NCBI RefSeq assembly: GCF_013111185.1
Contig: NZ_WVRE01000002.1
Span: 930,001-994,000 of the forward strand
Reading direction: 5' to 3'
DNA: 64,000 nt
Source of the DNA: Ruegeria sp. HKCCD7303
Lineage (GTDB): Bacteria > Pseudomonadota > Alphaproteobacteria > Rhodobacterales > Rhodobacteraceae
Below, one piece after another: positions 1 through 9,289 of this stretch; position 1 is the first letter of the stretch; each line of letters begins with the position of its first letter. The translations under genes were made by a program, and so were the position numbers. A model generated the notes under the pieces. It was not told the DNA's origin. It did not search any database and was given only the letters and a program-made list of their open reading frames with translations.

Positions 1-1
1 G

Positions 2-493
2 CGCGGATGCGGCGCGGAGTTCGGGCATTTGAAGGTTCAACTGGACGGCGCGCTGTGCCAGTGCGGACAGCGCGGATGTCTGGAAGCCTATGTCGGAGAA
101 TACGCGTTGATCCGCGAAGCGACGATTGCCAGCCAGGCCACGGATCCTCGCACACTTACAGATATTCTTACGGCCGCAAATGCCGGCGATGCTCGGTCGA
201 TTTCCGTACTGTCCCGGGCCGGTCAAATGTTTGGAATGGGGGTTTCGAACCTGATCAATTTGTTCGATCCGGAATGCATTATCCTGTCCGGCACAAGGGG
301 CAGTTTTGAATATCTGCACTCGGAAGACGTAATGACGCGTATCAGAAACGGTGTCGTCAGCGTTGACGCACCCCTGCCCGCGATCAAAGTGAATCACTGG
401 GGGGATTCAATGTGGGCAAAGGGGGCGGCTGCTTATGGAATCGAACAGGTCTCGATTCTGAAAGTCAGGGAATTGGCGGCACATGCGAACTAG
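2..493 (+). CDS. ROK-family transcriptional regulator, C-terminal part (5' end outside window)
   Basis: Partial gene; the reading frame is open from base 2, before any start codon. The visible part carries the ROK hallmarks: a GAEFGH motif at the very left edge, followed by the zinc-type signature CQCGQRGCLEAY and then a typical ROK C-terminal sugar-kinase-like fold ending near NHWGDSMWAKGAA. ROK regulators of the NagC/XylR type have an N-terminal winged helix that would lie outside the window, so a repressor rather than a glucokinase is inferred, not seen. The last 11 bases overlap the start of the CRTAC1 gene. The nearby xylulokinase and aldose epimerase make a XylR-like role in sugar control plausible. 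Confidence 0.85.
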   Translation, partial: RGCGAEFGHLKVQLDGALCQCGQRGCLEAYVGEYALIREATIASQATDPRTLTDILTAANAGDARSISVLSRAGQMFGMGVSNLINLFDPECIILSGTRGSFEYLHSEDVMTRIRNGVVSVDAPLPAIKVNHWGDSMWAKGAAAYGIEQVSILKVRELAAHAN

Positions 494-1994
494 TTTGGCT
501 TTCCTGCTGACCACAGCAACAACCGTTGCGGCGGATGCGCCTTCCCCGCAGTTTTTTGGCGTTGACGTTCAACCCCATATCTATGACGGCGGGTGGGAAC
601 ATTTTGTGGGCGGTGGGGTCGCTGTTTTCGACTGTAATGGCGACGACCGCCCCGAACTTTTTGCTGCCGGAGGTTCAAACCCAGCGCAGTTTTTTGTAAA
701 CGTATCCGAGGAAGACATTCAGTTTCGGGCAGACACGCCCAGCGCTTTGTCCCTGACTGGTGTGACCGGCGCATATCCGCTGGATGTAGATGGCGACGGG
801 TTGCTTGACCTGGCAGTTCTGCGCGTGGGTTCAGATCTGTTGCTGCGCGGCGGGCCGGATTGCGCGTTCGACCTTTTCAACTCGCTGAACTTCACTTCTG
901 AGGATCATTGGACCACGGGTTTCTCTGCCACTTGGGAAAGCGGGCAAGCGCTGCCCACGCTGGCGTTTGGCACCTACGTTGACCGCAACAACCCCGATGG
1001 ACCATTTGAGACATGCGGGCCGACCTTGCTGTACCGACCGCATGACAGCTCATATGGCGCCCCTGTTCATCTGGAACCGGGGCACTGTTCCCTCTCAATT
1101 CTGTTTTCCGACTGGGCGCGGTCGGGGCGTGCGGATCTGCGTGTCAGCAACGACCGTCACTACTATGTGCGCAACGGGCAAGAGCAACTTTGGGCGATGG
1201 AGGACACCCCACGGCTTTATGGGCACGCAGACGGATGGCTGCCTTATTCGATCTGGGGCATGGGCATCGCCTCGCGCGATTTGACCGGCGACGGGTTTCC
1301 AGACGTCTACCTGACCTCGATGGGGGATCAAAAATTCCAGACATTCGATCCGTCGACTAAGGGGCCAACATGGCGGGACGCAACCTATGATCGGGGGACG
1401 ACAGCACATAGGCCACACACAGGTGGTGATGGTCGTCCTTCAACCGGCTGGCACGCCCAATTCGGTGACGTTAATAATGACGGGCGGGACGATATTTTTG
1501 TCGCTAAGGGCAATGTCGAACAGATGCCAGACGCCGCTCAAACCGATCCAAACAACCTACTGATACAAAACGACAATGGGCAATTTGTCGAAACAGCAGA
1601 ACAAGCGGGCGTGGCTTCTATGGCAAAGTCCCGCGGCGGGGCCTTGGCCGATCTGAACGGGGATGGCTGGCTGGACATGGTGGTCGTCAATCGCGGTTCA
1701 TCACTGGAGGTTTTTCAGAACAAGCCGCAAAATGGCAACTGGTTGATGGTGGATGTGGGTCAAGCACAACCCAACCGCTTGGCCATCGGCAGTTTTATCG
1801 AGGTCAAAACGGACGCCGGAGTGCAGACCCGGGAAGTCACAGTTGGCGGCGGTCATGCCAGTGGCATTGCTGGATTTCACCACTTTGGTCTGGGCGATGC
1901 GGAAAGCTTACAGATCAGGGTGATCTGGCCCGATGGCAAAGCAAGTGATTGGCGGACCGCCAACCCCAATCAGGTGATACGCCTTAGCCGCTGA
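483..1994 (+). CDS. CRTAC1/ASPIC-UnbV family secreted VCBS-repeat protein
   Basis: A 503-residue exported protein. Residues 1-18 form a signal peptide ending AADA. The body has FG-GAP/VCBS-type calcium-binding repeats: DCNGDDRPELF near 52, DVDGDGLLDLAV near 100, DLTGDGFPDVYL near 265, DVNNDGRDDIFV near 328 and DLNGDGWLDMVV near 390. These predict a beta-propeller. The last ~90 residues (NWLMVDV to IRVIWPDGK) match the ASPIC/UnbV domain. Such proteins are extracytoplasmic and of poorly defined function. The start overlaps the end of the ROK gene, so the two are probably cotranscribed, and the gene converges on the di-heme peroxidase 7 bp downstream. Its substrate is not deducible. Confidence 0.85.
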   Translation: MRTSLAFLLTTATTVAADAPSPQFFGVDVQPHIYDGGWEHFVGGGVAVFDCNGDDRPELFAAGGSNPAQFFVNVSEEDIQFRADTPSALSLTGVTGAYPLDVDGDGLLDLAVLRVGSDLLLRGGPDCAFDLFNSLNFTSEDHWTTGFSATWESGQALPTLAFGTYVDRNNPDGPFETCGPTLLYRPHDSSYGAPVHLEPGHCSLSILFSDWARSGRADLRVSNDRHYYVRNGQEQLWAMEDTPRLYGHADGWLPYSIWGMGIASRDLTGDGFPDVYLTSMGDQKFQTFDPSTKGPTWRDATYDRGTTAHRPHTGGDGRPSTGWHAQFGDVNNDGRDDIFVAKGNVEQMPDAAQTDPNNLLIQNDNGQFVETAEQAGVASMAKSRGGALADLNGDGWLDMVVVNRGSSLEVFQNKPQNGNWLMVDVGQAQPNRLAIGSFIEVKTDAGVQTREVTVGGGHASGIAGFHHFGLGDAESLQIRVIWPDGKASDWRTANPNQVIRLSR

Positions 1995-2001
1995 CCGCTG
2001 A

Positions 2002-3300
2002 CTATTGGTCAACGGGCAAACCGCTTGGAACCGTCTTGGGCACCCCCAACCGAACTGCCGGGTCCTCCAGAGTGCCAAGGAAACTCAGGATGGCGTTGAT
2101 GTCATCATCGCTCAGGCTCATTGGGGCCAATGTGTTTGAGGCGGCAATTGCCTCCACATGCGTGGGGTCTTGCATAGCCTGGGCATCCAGCGCGCCATCA
2201 AATTCGGGCAGTTCGGCTTTCTCGACCGAATAATTGCGCAAGGCTGCCACAGGATCCAAATGGTGACGCACCACATCTTCAAGCTCAGCATACGCGCCAC
2301 TGTGCCCATAGGGCGCGGTCAGTGTCACGTTCCGCAATGAGGGCGTGCGAAAAGCAAACGCATCCCTTGCATCCCCTGTGACGCGCAACCGCCCGTCATC
2401 GCGCACGTGGTTTTCGAACCTGGCCGCTTTTCCGGGGCCGATCTGGGGCATGGCGATGGAATGGAAACTGTGATCCGTCTGGAACCATCCGCTATGACAA
2501 CTGCTGCACCCGGCCTCACCGTAAAACAGGGTCATACCCAATTGCGCTGTCGCGGGCAGAGTTTCTTCACCCCGCATCGCGCGGTCAAAAAGGCTGTTAT
2601 CTGCCCGCCATTCAAAAGCGATGAAATCCGCGATGACATTGGCGATGGCGGTAAAGGTGATCTCTTCCCCGGGCGCGACGTCCTCAAACCGCTGCGAATA
2701 CTCCGGTATCCCCGCCACCCGCGCCGCGATCAGGTCCCAGGCCCCGCCCTCCTGGGTCAACAAGCCAAGCCGTACCGCCTTGCTCACCTCGTTTTCAGAA
2801 TAGTGACCCGCCATCTCGTCAGGTGAAAGCACCGGGAACATCGCTTGCGCAGCCAGAGCCGATTGAAAGCCGCGCCGCATATCCGTCCCCAATGGCGTTC
2901 TGATGCCATTAGGTTGTGACGGATCAGCCTCCAGCCGACCATCATGAAAAAAAGTTGTGAATTCCAACGCACCAAGATTCCACAGGCCCGGCGAGTTTCG
3001 CGGAATCCGCTGTTCGGGAGAGTTATCCTGAGTGATCTTACGCTCGGCCCCAAGCCCCACACCGCCTTCTCCGATTCCAAGTGAAAGCCCATCAGACGTG
3101 CCCAGTTTCGGATGATGGCAGGTGGAGCAACTGATATTCTTGTTCCCCGAAAGAATGGGGTCGTAAAACAACAACTGTCCCAGTTCGACACGTTCCAGGT
3201 CCGGCTCAAGAAATTTCGGAACGGGTCCAAGGTCCTGCGCCTGAAGTGCTGATGCCATCAGCCAAAAGCCTATTGAAGCTGCCGAAATCCGAGCTTTCAT
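2002..3300 (-). CDS. Di-heme cytochrome c peroxidase / MauG-like protein
   Basis: A 432-residue periplasmic protein with a cleavable signal peptide (about 1-21, ending ALQAQ). Two c-type heme motifs are visible: CSTCH near residue 57, followed by HPKLGTSDG, and CSSCH near residue 265, followed by the AFRTPSLRNV stretch that is characteristic of bacterial di-heme peroxidases and MauG relatives. The length is somewhat above that of classical CcpA proteins (~340). It starts 2 bp after galM stops, so it is the last gene of the xylB-galM operon. A classical role would be H2O2 reduction with cytochrome c as donor; a MauG-like protein-modifying or sugar-linked oxidative role is equally possible given the context. 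Confidence 0.85.
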   Translation of the reverse strand: MKARISAASIGFWLMASALQAQDLGPVPKFLEPDLERVELGQLLFYDPILSGNKNISCSTCHHPKLGTSDGLSLGIGEGGVGLGAERKITQDNSPEQRIPRNSPGLWNLGALEFTTFFHDGRLEADPSQPNGIRTPLGTDMRRGFQSALAAQAMFPVLSPDEMAGHYSENEVSKAVRLGLLTQEGGAWDLIAARVAGIPEYSQRFEDVAPGEEITFTAIANVIADFIAFEWRADNSLFDRAMRGEETLPATAQLGMTLFYGEAGCSSCHSGWFQTDHSFHSIAMPQIGPGKAARFENHVRDDGRLRVTGDARDAFAFRTPSLRNVTLTAPYGHSGAYAELEDVVRHHLDPVAALRNYSVEKAELPEFDGALDAQAMQDPTHVEAIAASNTLAPMSLSDDDINAILSFLGTLEDPAVRLGVPKTVPSGLPVDQ

Positions 3301-3302
3301 GT

Positions 3303-4247
3303 TTAATCCTCGAAAATCTCTAGCGTAAGTTTCTGACGATAGGGTTTTTCCGGCGTGTAGATCACAGAAGGAAAGGCCGGATTGTTCACCGCGTCGGTGT
3401 ATCCGGCGGGCTCAATACAAAGCGCCGCCCCGGGTCTGAAAGGATCAGACAAATGTGCAGCTGTATAGACCTGTGCGCCCGGTTGATCTGAATAAACCTT
3501 CATCTTTAAACCCGATGGCGTTTCGACTTCTGCAACAGGCATGGTCAGGTCCCGTCCATCTTCAAACACAAAATAGTGGTCAAGAAAGCCAGCTTCTTGG
3601 CCGATTACGCGACTGCGCGTGAAATCCAGGCTTTCTGCATCGGCTTTTAGAATGCGGCCGGTGGGTGTGGCGTTTTCGTTCAATTCAAGAAGGGTTTTGG
3701 CATGTAGTTTGAGACGGCAATCGAGAATGCCCTGCGGGCAACCAATTGAGTAATAATTGTGCTGCGCGATGCTGATCGGCGTGGGCCGATCCGGATGCGC
3801 CGTGATCGTATAGATCAGACACGGATAAGCCAGCTCCACCTTTATCACGAACTGGACTTCCGCAGGAAACCCGCCCTCACCATCAGGTGAAGTTATCGAC
3901 AAAACCGCCTGATTTAGAGCAGTTTTCTCGACACTCCAATACTGATGGGACAGACCATCCCGACCGCCGTGTAGCGCGTTTTTGCCTTCGTTCGCCGTAA
4001 CTCTGATGGTTTCACCCAGCAAATCGAACTGCGCCCCACTGACACGGTTGGCCAAGCGCCCGACGATTGCACCCAGGTAATATGGGTCCGTCAGATAGTC
4101 CTGCGGTGTGTCATAGCCCAGTATCAGTGGCGTTTGCCCCAACCACCACCCTTGGGTGATCGCACCATAGCTGAGCAATGAGGCGGACATGTCACCGTCT
4201 TCCAGCACAACCCGTTCTATGGTTGCTGAGCGTTGCCCCGCCATCAC
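3303..4247 (-). CDS. galM: Aldose 1-epimerase (mutarotase)
   Basis: A 314-residue cytoplasmic enzyme interconverting alpha and beta anomers of aldoses. Family features include YLGAIVGRLANRV near residue 60, the ALHGG motif near 92 with its catalytic-site histidine, QHNYYSIG near 160, and the C-terminal stretch with the conserved glutamate in LCIEPAGYTDAVN near 280. It overlaps xylB by 4 bp (ATGA), so translation is coupled and the operon is secure. In a pentose context it would supply the correct xylose or other aldose anomer. Start: first ATG, within the xylB end. Confidence 0.88.
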   Translation of the reverse strand: MMAGQRSATIERVVLEDGDMSASLLSYGAITQGWWLGQTPLILGYDTPQDYLTDPYYLGAIVGRLANRVSGAQFDLLGETIRVTANEGKNALHGGRDGLSHQYWSVEKTALNQAVLSITSPDGEGGFPAEVQFVIKVELAYPCLIYTITAHPDRPTPISIAQHNYYSIGCPQGILDCRLKLHAKTLLELNENATPTGRILKADAESLDFTRSRVIGQEAGFLDHYFVFEDGRDLTMPVAEVETPSGLKMKVYSDQPGAQVYTAAHLSDPFRPGAALCIEPAGYTDAVNNPAFPSVIYTPEKPYRQKLTLEIFED

Positions 4248-5701
4248 GACGCGGAAAGCGGTGCCAACGCCGCATAGTATTGGCGATAAAGCTGATAGGC
4301 ATTCTCATACCCGTCGCATAGCTCGGTCCTTGGCACAATGACTTCAGCCGTTTCCGGAGGGGTCATGACGCCCGCCGGGTCTGCCCCCCGTAATGCGCAG
4401 GCCGCCAGACGCGCTGCGCCGGTCGCGGCACCAAACTCACTCCCCTTGGGCAGAACAAGACGTGTATTCAGGACAGTCGCCAGTGTCTCTAGCCAGAACC
4501 GAGATCGCGCTCCGCCGCCCACAACGGTCAGGCTTTCTGGCGTGGTTCCCGTGGCCTTGAGCGCCTCAAGGCAATCACGCATGGCAAAGGCAACACCTTC
4601 CATCACGGATTGCGTCAGAGCCTTCGGATCCGTGGCGATATCCAGTCCAAGGAATGCGCCTCGGATAGCGCTGTCGTTATGCGGCGTCCGTTCCCCTGAC
4701 AAATAAGGCAAAAAGGTCGTACCAGACGGCCCATTGATCTGATCCGGTAGCGCCGACGCCAACGCCCCAACGGGCTGTCCCAAGTTTCGAGACAGCCAGT
4801 TCAAGCTGTTTGTGGCAGACAGAATGACGCCCATCTGAATCCAACGCTCAGGCACGGCGTGACAAAAGCAATGAACCGCTGTTTCCGGCGCGGGTGCATA
4901 ACTTTCTTTGGCCACCAGCAGCACACCAGAGGTACCCAATGACAGAAAACCCGCCCCCTCGTTAATGCTGCCAATTCCACAGGCTGCCGCGGCATTGTCG
5001 CCTGCGCCGCCTGCAACAATTACAGGCCCGGCCAATCCCCAGTTCAGCAATATCTCGGGCCGCAACTGCCCTCCAACCGCGCTGCCCTCAACCAGTTCTG
5101 GCATCTGATCGCGGTGCATGTGACCTTGCTCAAGCGCTGTGTCGGACCATTCGCGACTGTCAACATCCAGCCAGGCGGTTCCGGCGCTGTCTGACACGTC
5201 GCTGATAAACTCGCCCGTCAGCCACAAACGAAGATAATCTTTTGGTAACAGCACTTTGGAGACTTTTGCGAAGACCTCGGGCTCATGCCTGCGCACCCAT
5301 TCCAGTTTAGGCGCGGTGAAACCCGGGAACACGATATTACCTGTGATCGCACGCATCCCCGCGGCACCGTCCAGATCAGCAGCCTCAAGCGCGGATCGCG
5401 TGTCGTTCCACAAAATGCATGGCCGTAATGCGTTTCCATCTTTGTCGATCAGTGTGGCACCGTGCATGTGCCCACTTAAACCAACAGCACGCACAGCGGA
5501 AAAAGCCGCGGCATTTGCCTTTCGCAATTGGGTAACCACTTTTTGGCAGGCCTCAATCCACTCACCCGGCACCTGCTCGGACCACCCGGAACGAGGTGTT
5601 GAGGTTTCAACACTTGCATCGGCCTCGGCCAGCACATGGCCGCCTTCATCAACGACAATACCACGGAGACCGGACGTCCCCAGATCCAGACCAAGATACA
5701 C
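4244..5701 (-). CDS. xylB: Xylulokinase (FGGY family)
   Basis: A 485-residue FGGY carbohydrate kinase phosphorylating D-xylulose to D-xylulose 5-phosphate. The N-terminal LGLDLGTSGLRGIVVDE is the phosphate-1 motif, SGHMHG near residue 78 and LWNDTRS near 97 are typical of xylulokinases, GAGDNAAAACGIG near 233 is the FGGY substrate motif, and VVGGGARSRFW near 393 is the FGGY signature 2. Length is that of the family. It is the first gene of the xylB-galM-peroxidase operon; its promoter must lie in 5702-5990. No xylA is in the window. Other FGGY kinases (e.g. ribulokinase) cannot be excluded but fit less well. Confidence 0.88.
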   Translation of the reverse strand: MYLGLDLGTSGLRGIVVDEGGHVLAEADASVETSTPRSGWSEQVPGEWIEACQKVVTQLRKANAAAFSAVRAVGLSGHMHGATLIDKDGNALRPCILWNDTRSALEAADLDGAAGMRAITGNIVFPGFTAPKLEWVRRHEPEVFAKVSKVLLPKDYLRLWLTGEFISDVSDSAGTAWLDVDSREWSDTALEQGHMHRDQMPELVEGSAVGGQLRPEILLNWGLAGPVIVAGGAGDNAAAACGIGSINEGAGFLSLGTSGVLLVAKESYAPAPETAVHCFCHAVPERWIQMGVILSATNSLNWLSRNLGQPVGALASALPDQINGPSGTTFLPYLSGERTPHNDSAIRGAFLGLDIATDPKALTQSVMEGVAFAMRDCLEALKATGTTPESLTVVGGGARSRFWLETLATVLNTRLVLPKGSEFGAATGAARLAACALRGADPAGVMTPPETAEVIVPRTELCDGYENAYQLYRQYYAALAPLSAS

Positions 5702-5786
5702 CTGTTCTCCCCCCTTCTTGCCTACCGTAGAGCTTCGTGACGCAGGCGGGCCTGCGCCGGGTCACTACTTACTTGCGGCAAAATAG

Positions 5787-5809
5787 TTTGCGCTAACGTA
5801 TTACGCCAA
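5787..5809. promoter_or_regulatory. Imperfect palindrome upstream of xylB, candidate ROK-regulator operator
   Basis: About 85 bp before the xylB start lies a 23-base imperfect dyad (TTTGCG...CGCCAA arms around TAACGTATTA). A second palindrome, TAACGTTA, is at 5915-5922. ROK repressors such as XylR bind long dyads of this kind, and the adjacent ROK gene is the obvious candidate ligand-responsive regulator. Inference only; no conserved comparison is available. Confidence 0.25.
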
Positions 5810-5990
5810 TTTCAAGAAAAGAGACACCCTATTGTGCGAAATTCAGCACGGCATGGACTTTCAGTTCGCAATACCGGCCACGTCACCGAAGAGACGCAAC
5901 GCGCAAGGATGCTTTAACGTTAGCCCGCTAGGTCTGTTCTATTGAGTCACGACTGTCTGTGAGGGAACGAAACCAAGATCGCATCGCGGT

Positions 5991-8258
5991 CTACTCGGCC
6001 CCTACCCGCTGGTTGTACCTGGTGAACATGAGTTGACCCGATGGCATGTCCGATCTGAAATCAGCCGTTCTGCCAAGAAGCGTACGGTAAAACCGGCGGA
6101 GACCTGGCTCGGTGTCTTCAGCCAGATCTTCGCAGCGCCGACACAGTTCTTCGATCCTGCCCTGAGGGTGTCGGCTTTTTATCGCTGAAATCAATTCGCT
6201 GTGCAGAGAAGTAAGATCCTGGAACGCCCGCGCCTTCAGGACCGATTGATCCCCCACCAGAACAAACACAGGTTCGGGGTTGGCTTTACCTTTCAGATCA
6301 ACACGCCCTGCCTCCAACAATGCCAGATCCGCTTGCCCCGCGCGGGAAACCCCGTTTGATACGACAATATCATAGTCAACCGCACGGCAACTTTGTTCAA
6401 GCCTTGCTGAGACATTCACGACGTCGCCGATAACAGTATAATTGAAGCGCTTTTCTGATCCGATGTTCCCAACGCACGCCTGTCCTGTGGCAATTCCTGT
6501 TGCCAAAGCAATGGGTTGCCTGTTTCGCATAATGCTGGACGCATTGAATTCTTCTAACGCGCTTCGCATCTTGAGCGCCGCGAATGCTGCACGGCACGGA
6601 TGGTCTGCAACAGGGATTGGCGCGTTCCAGAAGGCCATGATCGCGTCACCAATAAATTTGTCGATCGTTCCGCGCTCGCGCAGGACCTGATCCCCAATTT
6701 TGGAAAACAGCGCGTTCAGAACGGAGACAAGCTCGGTGGCGGATGCTGTTTCGGACAGAGACGTAAAACCCCGAATATCCGAGAACATAACGGTGATTTC
6801 CTGGGTTTCTCCTCCCAGCTGCAATTGGTGGCCCGTACTTTCCATTTCATCGAGAATTTCAGGGGCAACGTAGTGCGAAAACACCTTTCGAATCTCACGC
6901 TTTTCGCGTTCGGTCGAAATGAACAAGTAGCCTGCCAACAGACCAAAATTCACCATACCCCCGATTAATGGGAAGGTCGCGTCAAACAACACAGACTGAT
7001 TCTGAAAGACCAGCCAACTGATCGTCAGAACGGCAGCCGCGGCAATGCCACCAGCAATAAAGGAGGCAACAGCACCAAAAATGGACATGACAGCAATAAC
7101 GACAAGTCCCAAAAGGGCAAAGGCAAGCAACTCCTGCGCCGCCGTTACATCAGACCGGCTCAGCATCTCTTGGGTCAACACTTGCTCGATCATCTGCGCA
7201 TGAATTGAAACACCTGGGACACTTTCGCCAAGCGCCGTTTGATGAATATCGAACAGACCGGCAGCAGATGTGCCGACGAGTATTATGCGACCCTCGATTT
7301 CGGCCCGCAAAGACGGATCGGAGGAACCTGCCATGACATCGTTGGCCGAAATATAAAGGTCAGGTGTGTCACGCCGGTATTTCAGCCAAAGTTCACCATT
7401 CTCGGTTGTTGGCATCCGGTAGCCCCCGACTTCAACAGCCAGCATGATGCCTGCTTCGTCTGACGCGCCTTCGGCAAAAATGGTGGTCTCCCCAAGTGCA
7501 ACCCTCAGAGATTCGATTGCCAGACCTGGCATGGGCCCGTCCGGCCCGTCCCAAAGAACCGGCACGCGGCGCACGATACCAGTTCCACCAATGGGTGAGA
7601 CATTGACGCCACCAATTCCTGCCGCAGTTCGGTCCAGCGGAGGCGCGATTGGCGTCCAATGAGGAACTGAAATCAAACCCTCAGCAGGGTTTTCCCCAAA
7701 TTCGACAATTCCTGCTTTGGGCGTGATGTTTTTACCTTCCTGCGAAAGACGCGCAGCGGCACCCAGAACTACTGGCCAATATGCAATTTCCATTCCAAGT
7801 AACACATCGTTGTCCAGCTTCTGGGCATGGTGCTCCACCGTCAAAATACCCTTAAGCGATGGATCGTTCAGAAGGCGTGATGGTGAATACCTGTCAGGCT
7901 CGGCGAAAAGCATATCGAAAGCGATGGCTGCAGCACCGTAGTCGCCCAGATTCTTCACCATCTGAGCGACCAGAGTGCGCGGCCAGGGCCACTGTCCCCA
8001 ATTGGCCAACGCATCTTCATCGATATCCACAACGCGTATGGGAAGATCCGGATTGAATTCTCGCGGAGACAACCTTTGAAGCACATCGAAAAAAACCAGG
8101 CGAGTCATTCGAACCGGGTAAGGATCCACTGCACGGATGAAACAGCCAAAGAGGATCAAGACCAGCCCAACAAGACGAAAGGCCCATCGCCCATTCTTGG
8201 TTTTACGTGTCTTTTCGCTCACACCATCCTCCGGGAAAGAGGAAAAACGCGCCGTCAA
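5991..8258 (-). CDS. CHASE2-domain adenylate/guanylate cyclase
   Basis: A 755-residue membrane enzyme making a cyclic nucleotide, probably cAMP. An N-terminal membrane segment (about 26-45) leads into a periplasmic CHASE2 sensor (roughly 50-350; PIRVVDIDEDALANWGQWPWPR is the CHASE2 entry). Then come three hydrophobic helices (about 375-455) and a class III cyclase domain with VMFSDIRGFTSLSE, DKFIGDAIMAFW (metal and substrate residues) and NYTVIGDVVNVSARLE. The start overlaps the end of the FecR gene by 4 bp (ATGA), so the two are cotranscribed and probably act together. The tail after the cyclase domain (about 660-755) has no recognised domain. Confidence 0.9.
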   Translation of the reverse strand: MTARFSSFPEDGVSEKTRKTKNGRWAFRLVGLVLILFGCFIRAVDPYPVRMTRLVFFDVLQRLSPREFNPDLPIRVVDIDEDALANWGQWPWPRTLVAQMVKNLGDYGAAAIAFDMLFAEPDRYSPSRLLNDPSLKGILTVEHHAQKLDNDVLLGMEIAYWPVVLGAAARLSQEGKNITPKAGIVEFGENPAEGLISVPHWTPIAPPLDRTAAGIGGVNVSPIGGTGIVRRVPVLWDGPDGPMPGLAIESLRVALGETTIFAEGASDEAGIMLAVEVGGYRMPTTENGELWLKYRRDTPDLYISANDVMAGSSDPSLRAEIEGRIILVGTSAAGLFDIHQTALGESVPGVSIHAQMIEQVLTQEMLSRSDVTAAQELLAFALLGLVVIAVMSIFGAVASFIAGGIAAAAVLTISWLVFQNQSVLFDATFPLIGGMVNFGLLAGYLFISTEREKREIRKVFSHYVAPEILDEMESTGHQLQLGGETQEITVMFSDIRGFTSLSETASATELVSVLNALFSKIGDQVLRERGTIDKFIGDAIMAFWNAPIPVADHPCRAAFAALKMRSALEEFNASSIMRNRQPIALATGIATGQACVGNIGSEKRFNYTVIGDVVNVSARLEQSCRAVDYDIVVSNGVSRAGQADLALLEAGRVDLKGKANPEPVFVLVGDQSVLKARAFQDLTSLHSELISAIKSRHPQGRIEELCRRCEDLAEDTEPGLRRFYRTLLGRTADFRSDMPSGQLMFTRYNQRVGAE

Positions 8259-9289
8259 TCAAAAACGTTTGTTGAGAACCCTTCTTCAGATCCCGTTCTA
8301 TCGGTCGTTTCGTGATCCGGTTCCTCGCGCTCTGGCTCCTCATGATCGATTTCTTCTCTTTCTGGTTCTTCCCGCTCTGGTTCCTCTCTTTCAGGCTCTT
8401 CTTGTTCCGGTTCTTCTCTTTCCGGTTCCTCTTGTTCCGGCTCTGGTCTTTCGGGCTCACTCTGTCCCGAAGTTGACGGGCTTGACGCAGGAGTCGCGTC
8501 TACGGTGTCCGTTCTTTCCCGCCGTTGCGGGGGCGCGTCGCGAGGCTCTGCCCTGTTTGGCTTGACACGACGTATGGGCGCGGCTTCTCCGGCGCAACCT
8601 TCAACTCTGACCTGTAACGGGGGCAACAGACCTTCCTGAGATTGAATGAAGGGAAAGCCGCTTTGCAAAGCCTGTTCGTATTGCGCCTGACTTGCAGGGC
8701 GCCCGACGGCTCCGCTTCCGCTTGTTGCGTACATGCTGCACTGACGCCCCGAAGATCTGCAGGTGCCCTGAACCCCACACATTCTGACAGTCCCCTCAAG
8801 CACAAGCATTGCGCTTTGCTGTTCGGAAACGACCCACATGTCGAAGGTTGTTCCGCGCACTGCCATTGTCGCCGAAGGTGTCGTGATTGAATAAGCGCGC
8901 TTTCGGCTTTTACCGGAAATGAACCGAAAGCTGCCGCCCAGCGCCTGAACGGCAAAACTTTTGGCTTTGCGATTGCCACGCAGCAGGCTCACATCCAGCA
9001 CCATGCGGGCGTTGGGACCAATTGCGATCTTAGTGTCATCCACAAAGACTATCTGGATCAAACCCGTTTGATCTGTGGTGATCGCATCTCCGGATTCGAC
9101 ATCCATACCAGAAACAACAGGCTGCGTTTTTCCTTCACGAACAAGCTGGGCGCCCTGCTTGGCGCTGATAACTTTTCCAATGTTGGCAACAGCTTGCAAC
9201 GGCATGGTAACAACAAGGCAAAGAACCAATACAATCTTTAACCACGACAAAACCGAGCCCCTTCCCCCTTTGGGTCCTGATGTGTGCAA
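8255..9289 (-). CDS. FecR-domain periplasmic protein with repetitive acidic tail
   Basis: A 344-residue exported protein: signal peptide about 12-36 (LKIVLVLCLVVTMPLQAVA), then a FecR domain (about 38-160) with DAITTDQTGLIQIVF and YSITTPSATMAVRGTTFDM, the core motif of FecR proteins. Four cysteines (about 168-183) may form disulfides. Residues 278-327 are a low-complexity tail of five-residue units. Unlike classical FecR it has no N-terminal cytoplasmic domain and no ECF sigma gene beside it; it heads an operon with a CHASE2 cyclase. A role as periplasmic ligand or partner of the CHASE2 sensor is inferred. Confidence 0.82.
   Translation of the reverse strand: MHTSGPKGGRGSVLSWLKIVLVLCLVVTMPLQAVANIGKVISAKQGAQLVREGKTQPVVSGMDVESGDAITTDQTGLIQIVFVDDTKIAIGPNARMVLDVSLLRGNRKAKSFAVQALGGSFRFISGKSRKRAYSITTPSATMAVRGTTFDMWVVSEQQSAMLVLEGTVRMCGVQGTCRSSGRQCSMYATSGSGAVGRPASQAQYEQALQSGFPFIQSQEGLLPPLQVRVEGCAGEAAPIRRVKPNRAEPRDAPPQRRERTDTVDATPASSPSTSGQSEPERPEPEQEEPEREEPEQEEPEREEPEREEPEREEIDHEEPEREEPDHETTDRTGSEEGFSTNVFD
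8309..8458 (-). repeat. 15-bp tandem repeat encoding (E[RQ]EEP)n tail of FecR protein
   Basis: About ten degenerate 15-bp units encode EPEREEPEQEEPE-type residues, ending with EIDHEEPEREEPDHE. The units alternate Arg/Gln/Asp-His, giving a charged, extended tail. Such arrays are prone to length change by slippage. Confidence 0.8.

Noticed and set aside
8309-8458. Regular 15-bp repeats considered as a CRISPR-like array
   Set aside because: Units are contiguous without spacers and stay in frame inside the FecR gene; they encode a protein tail.
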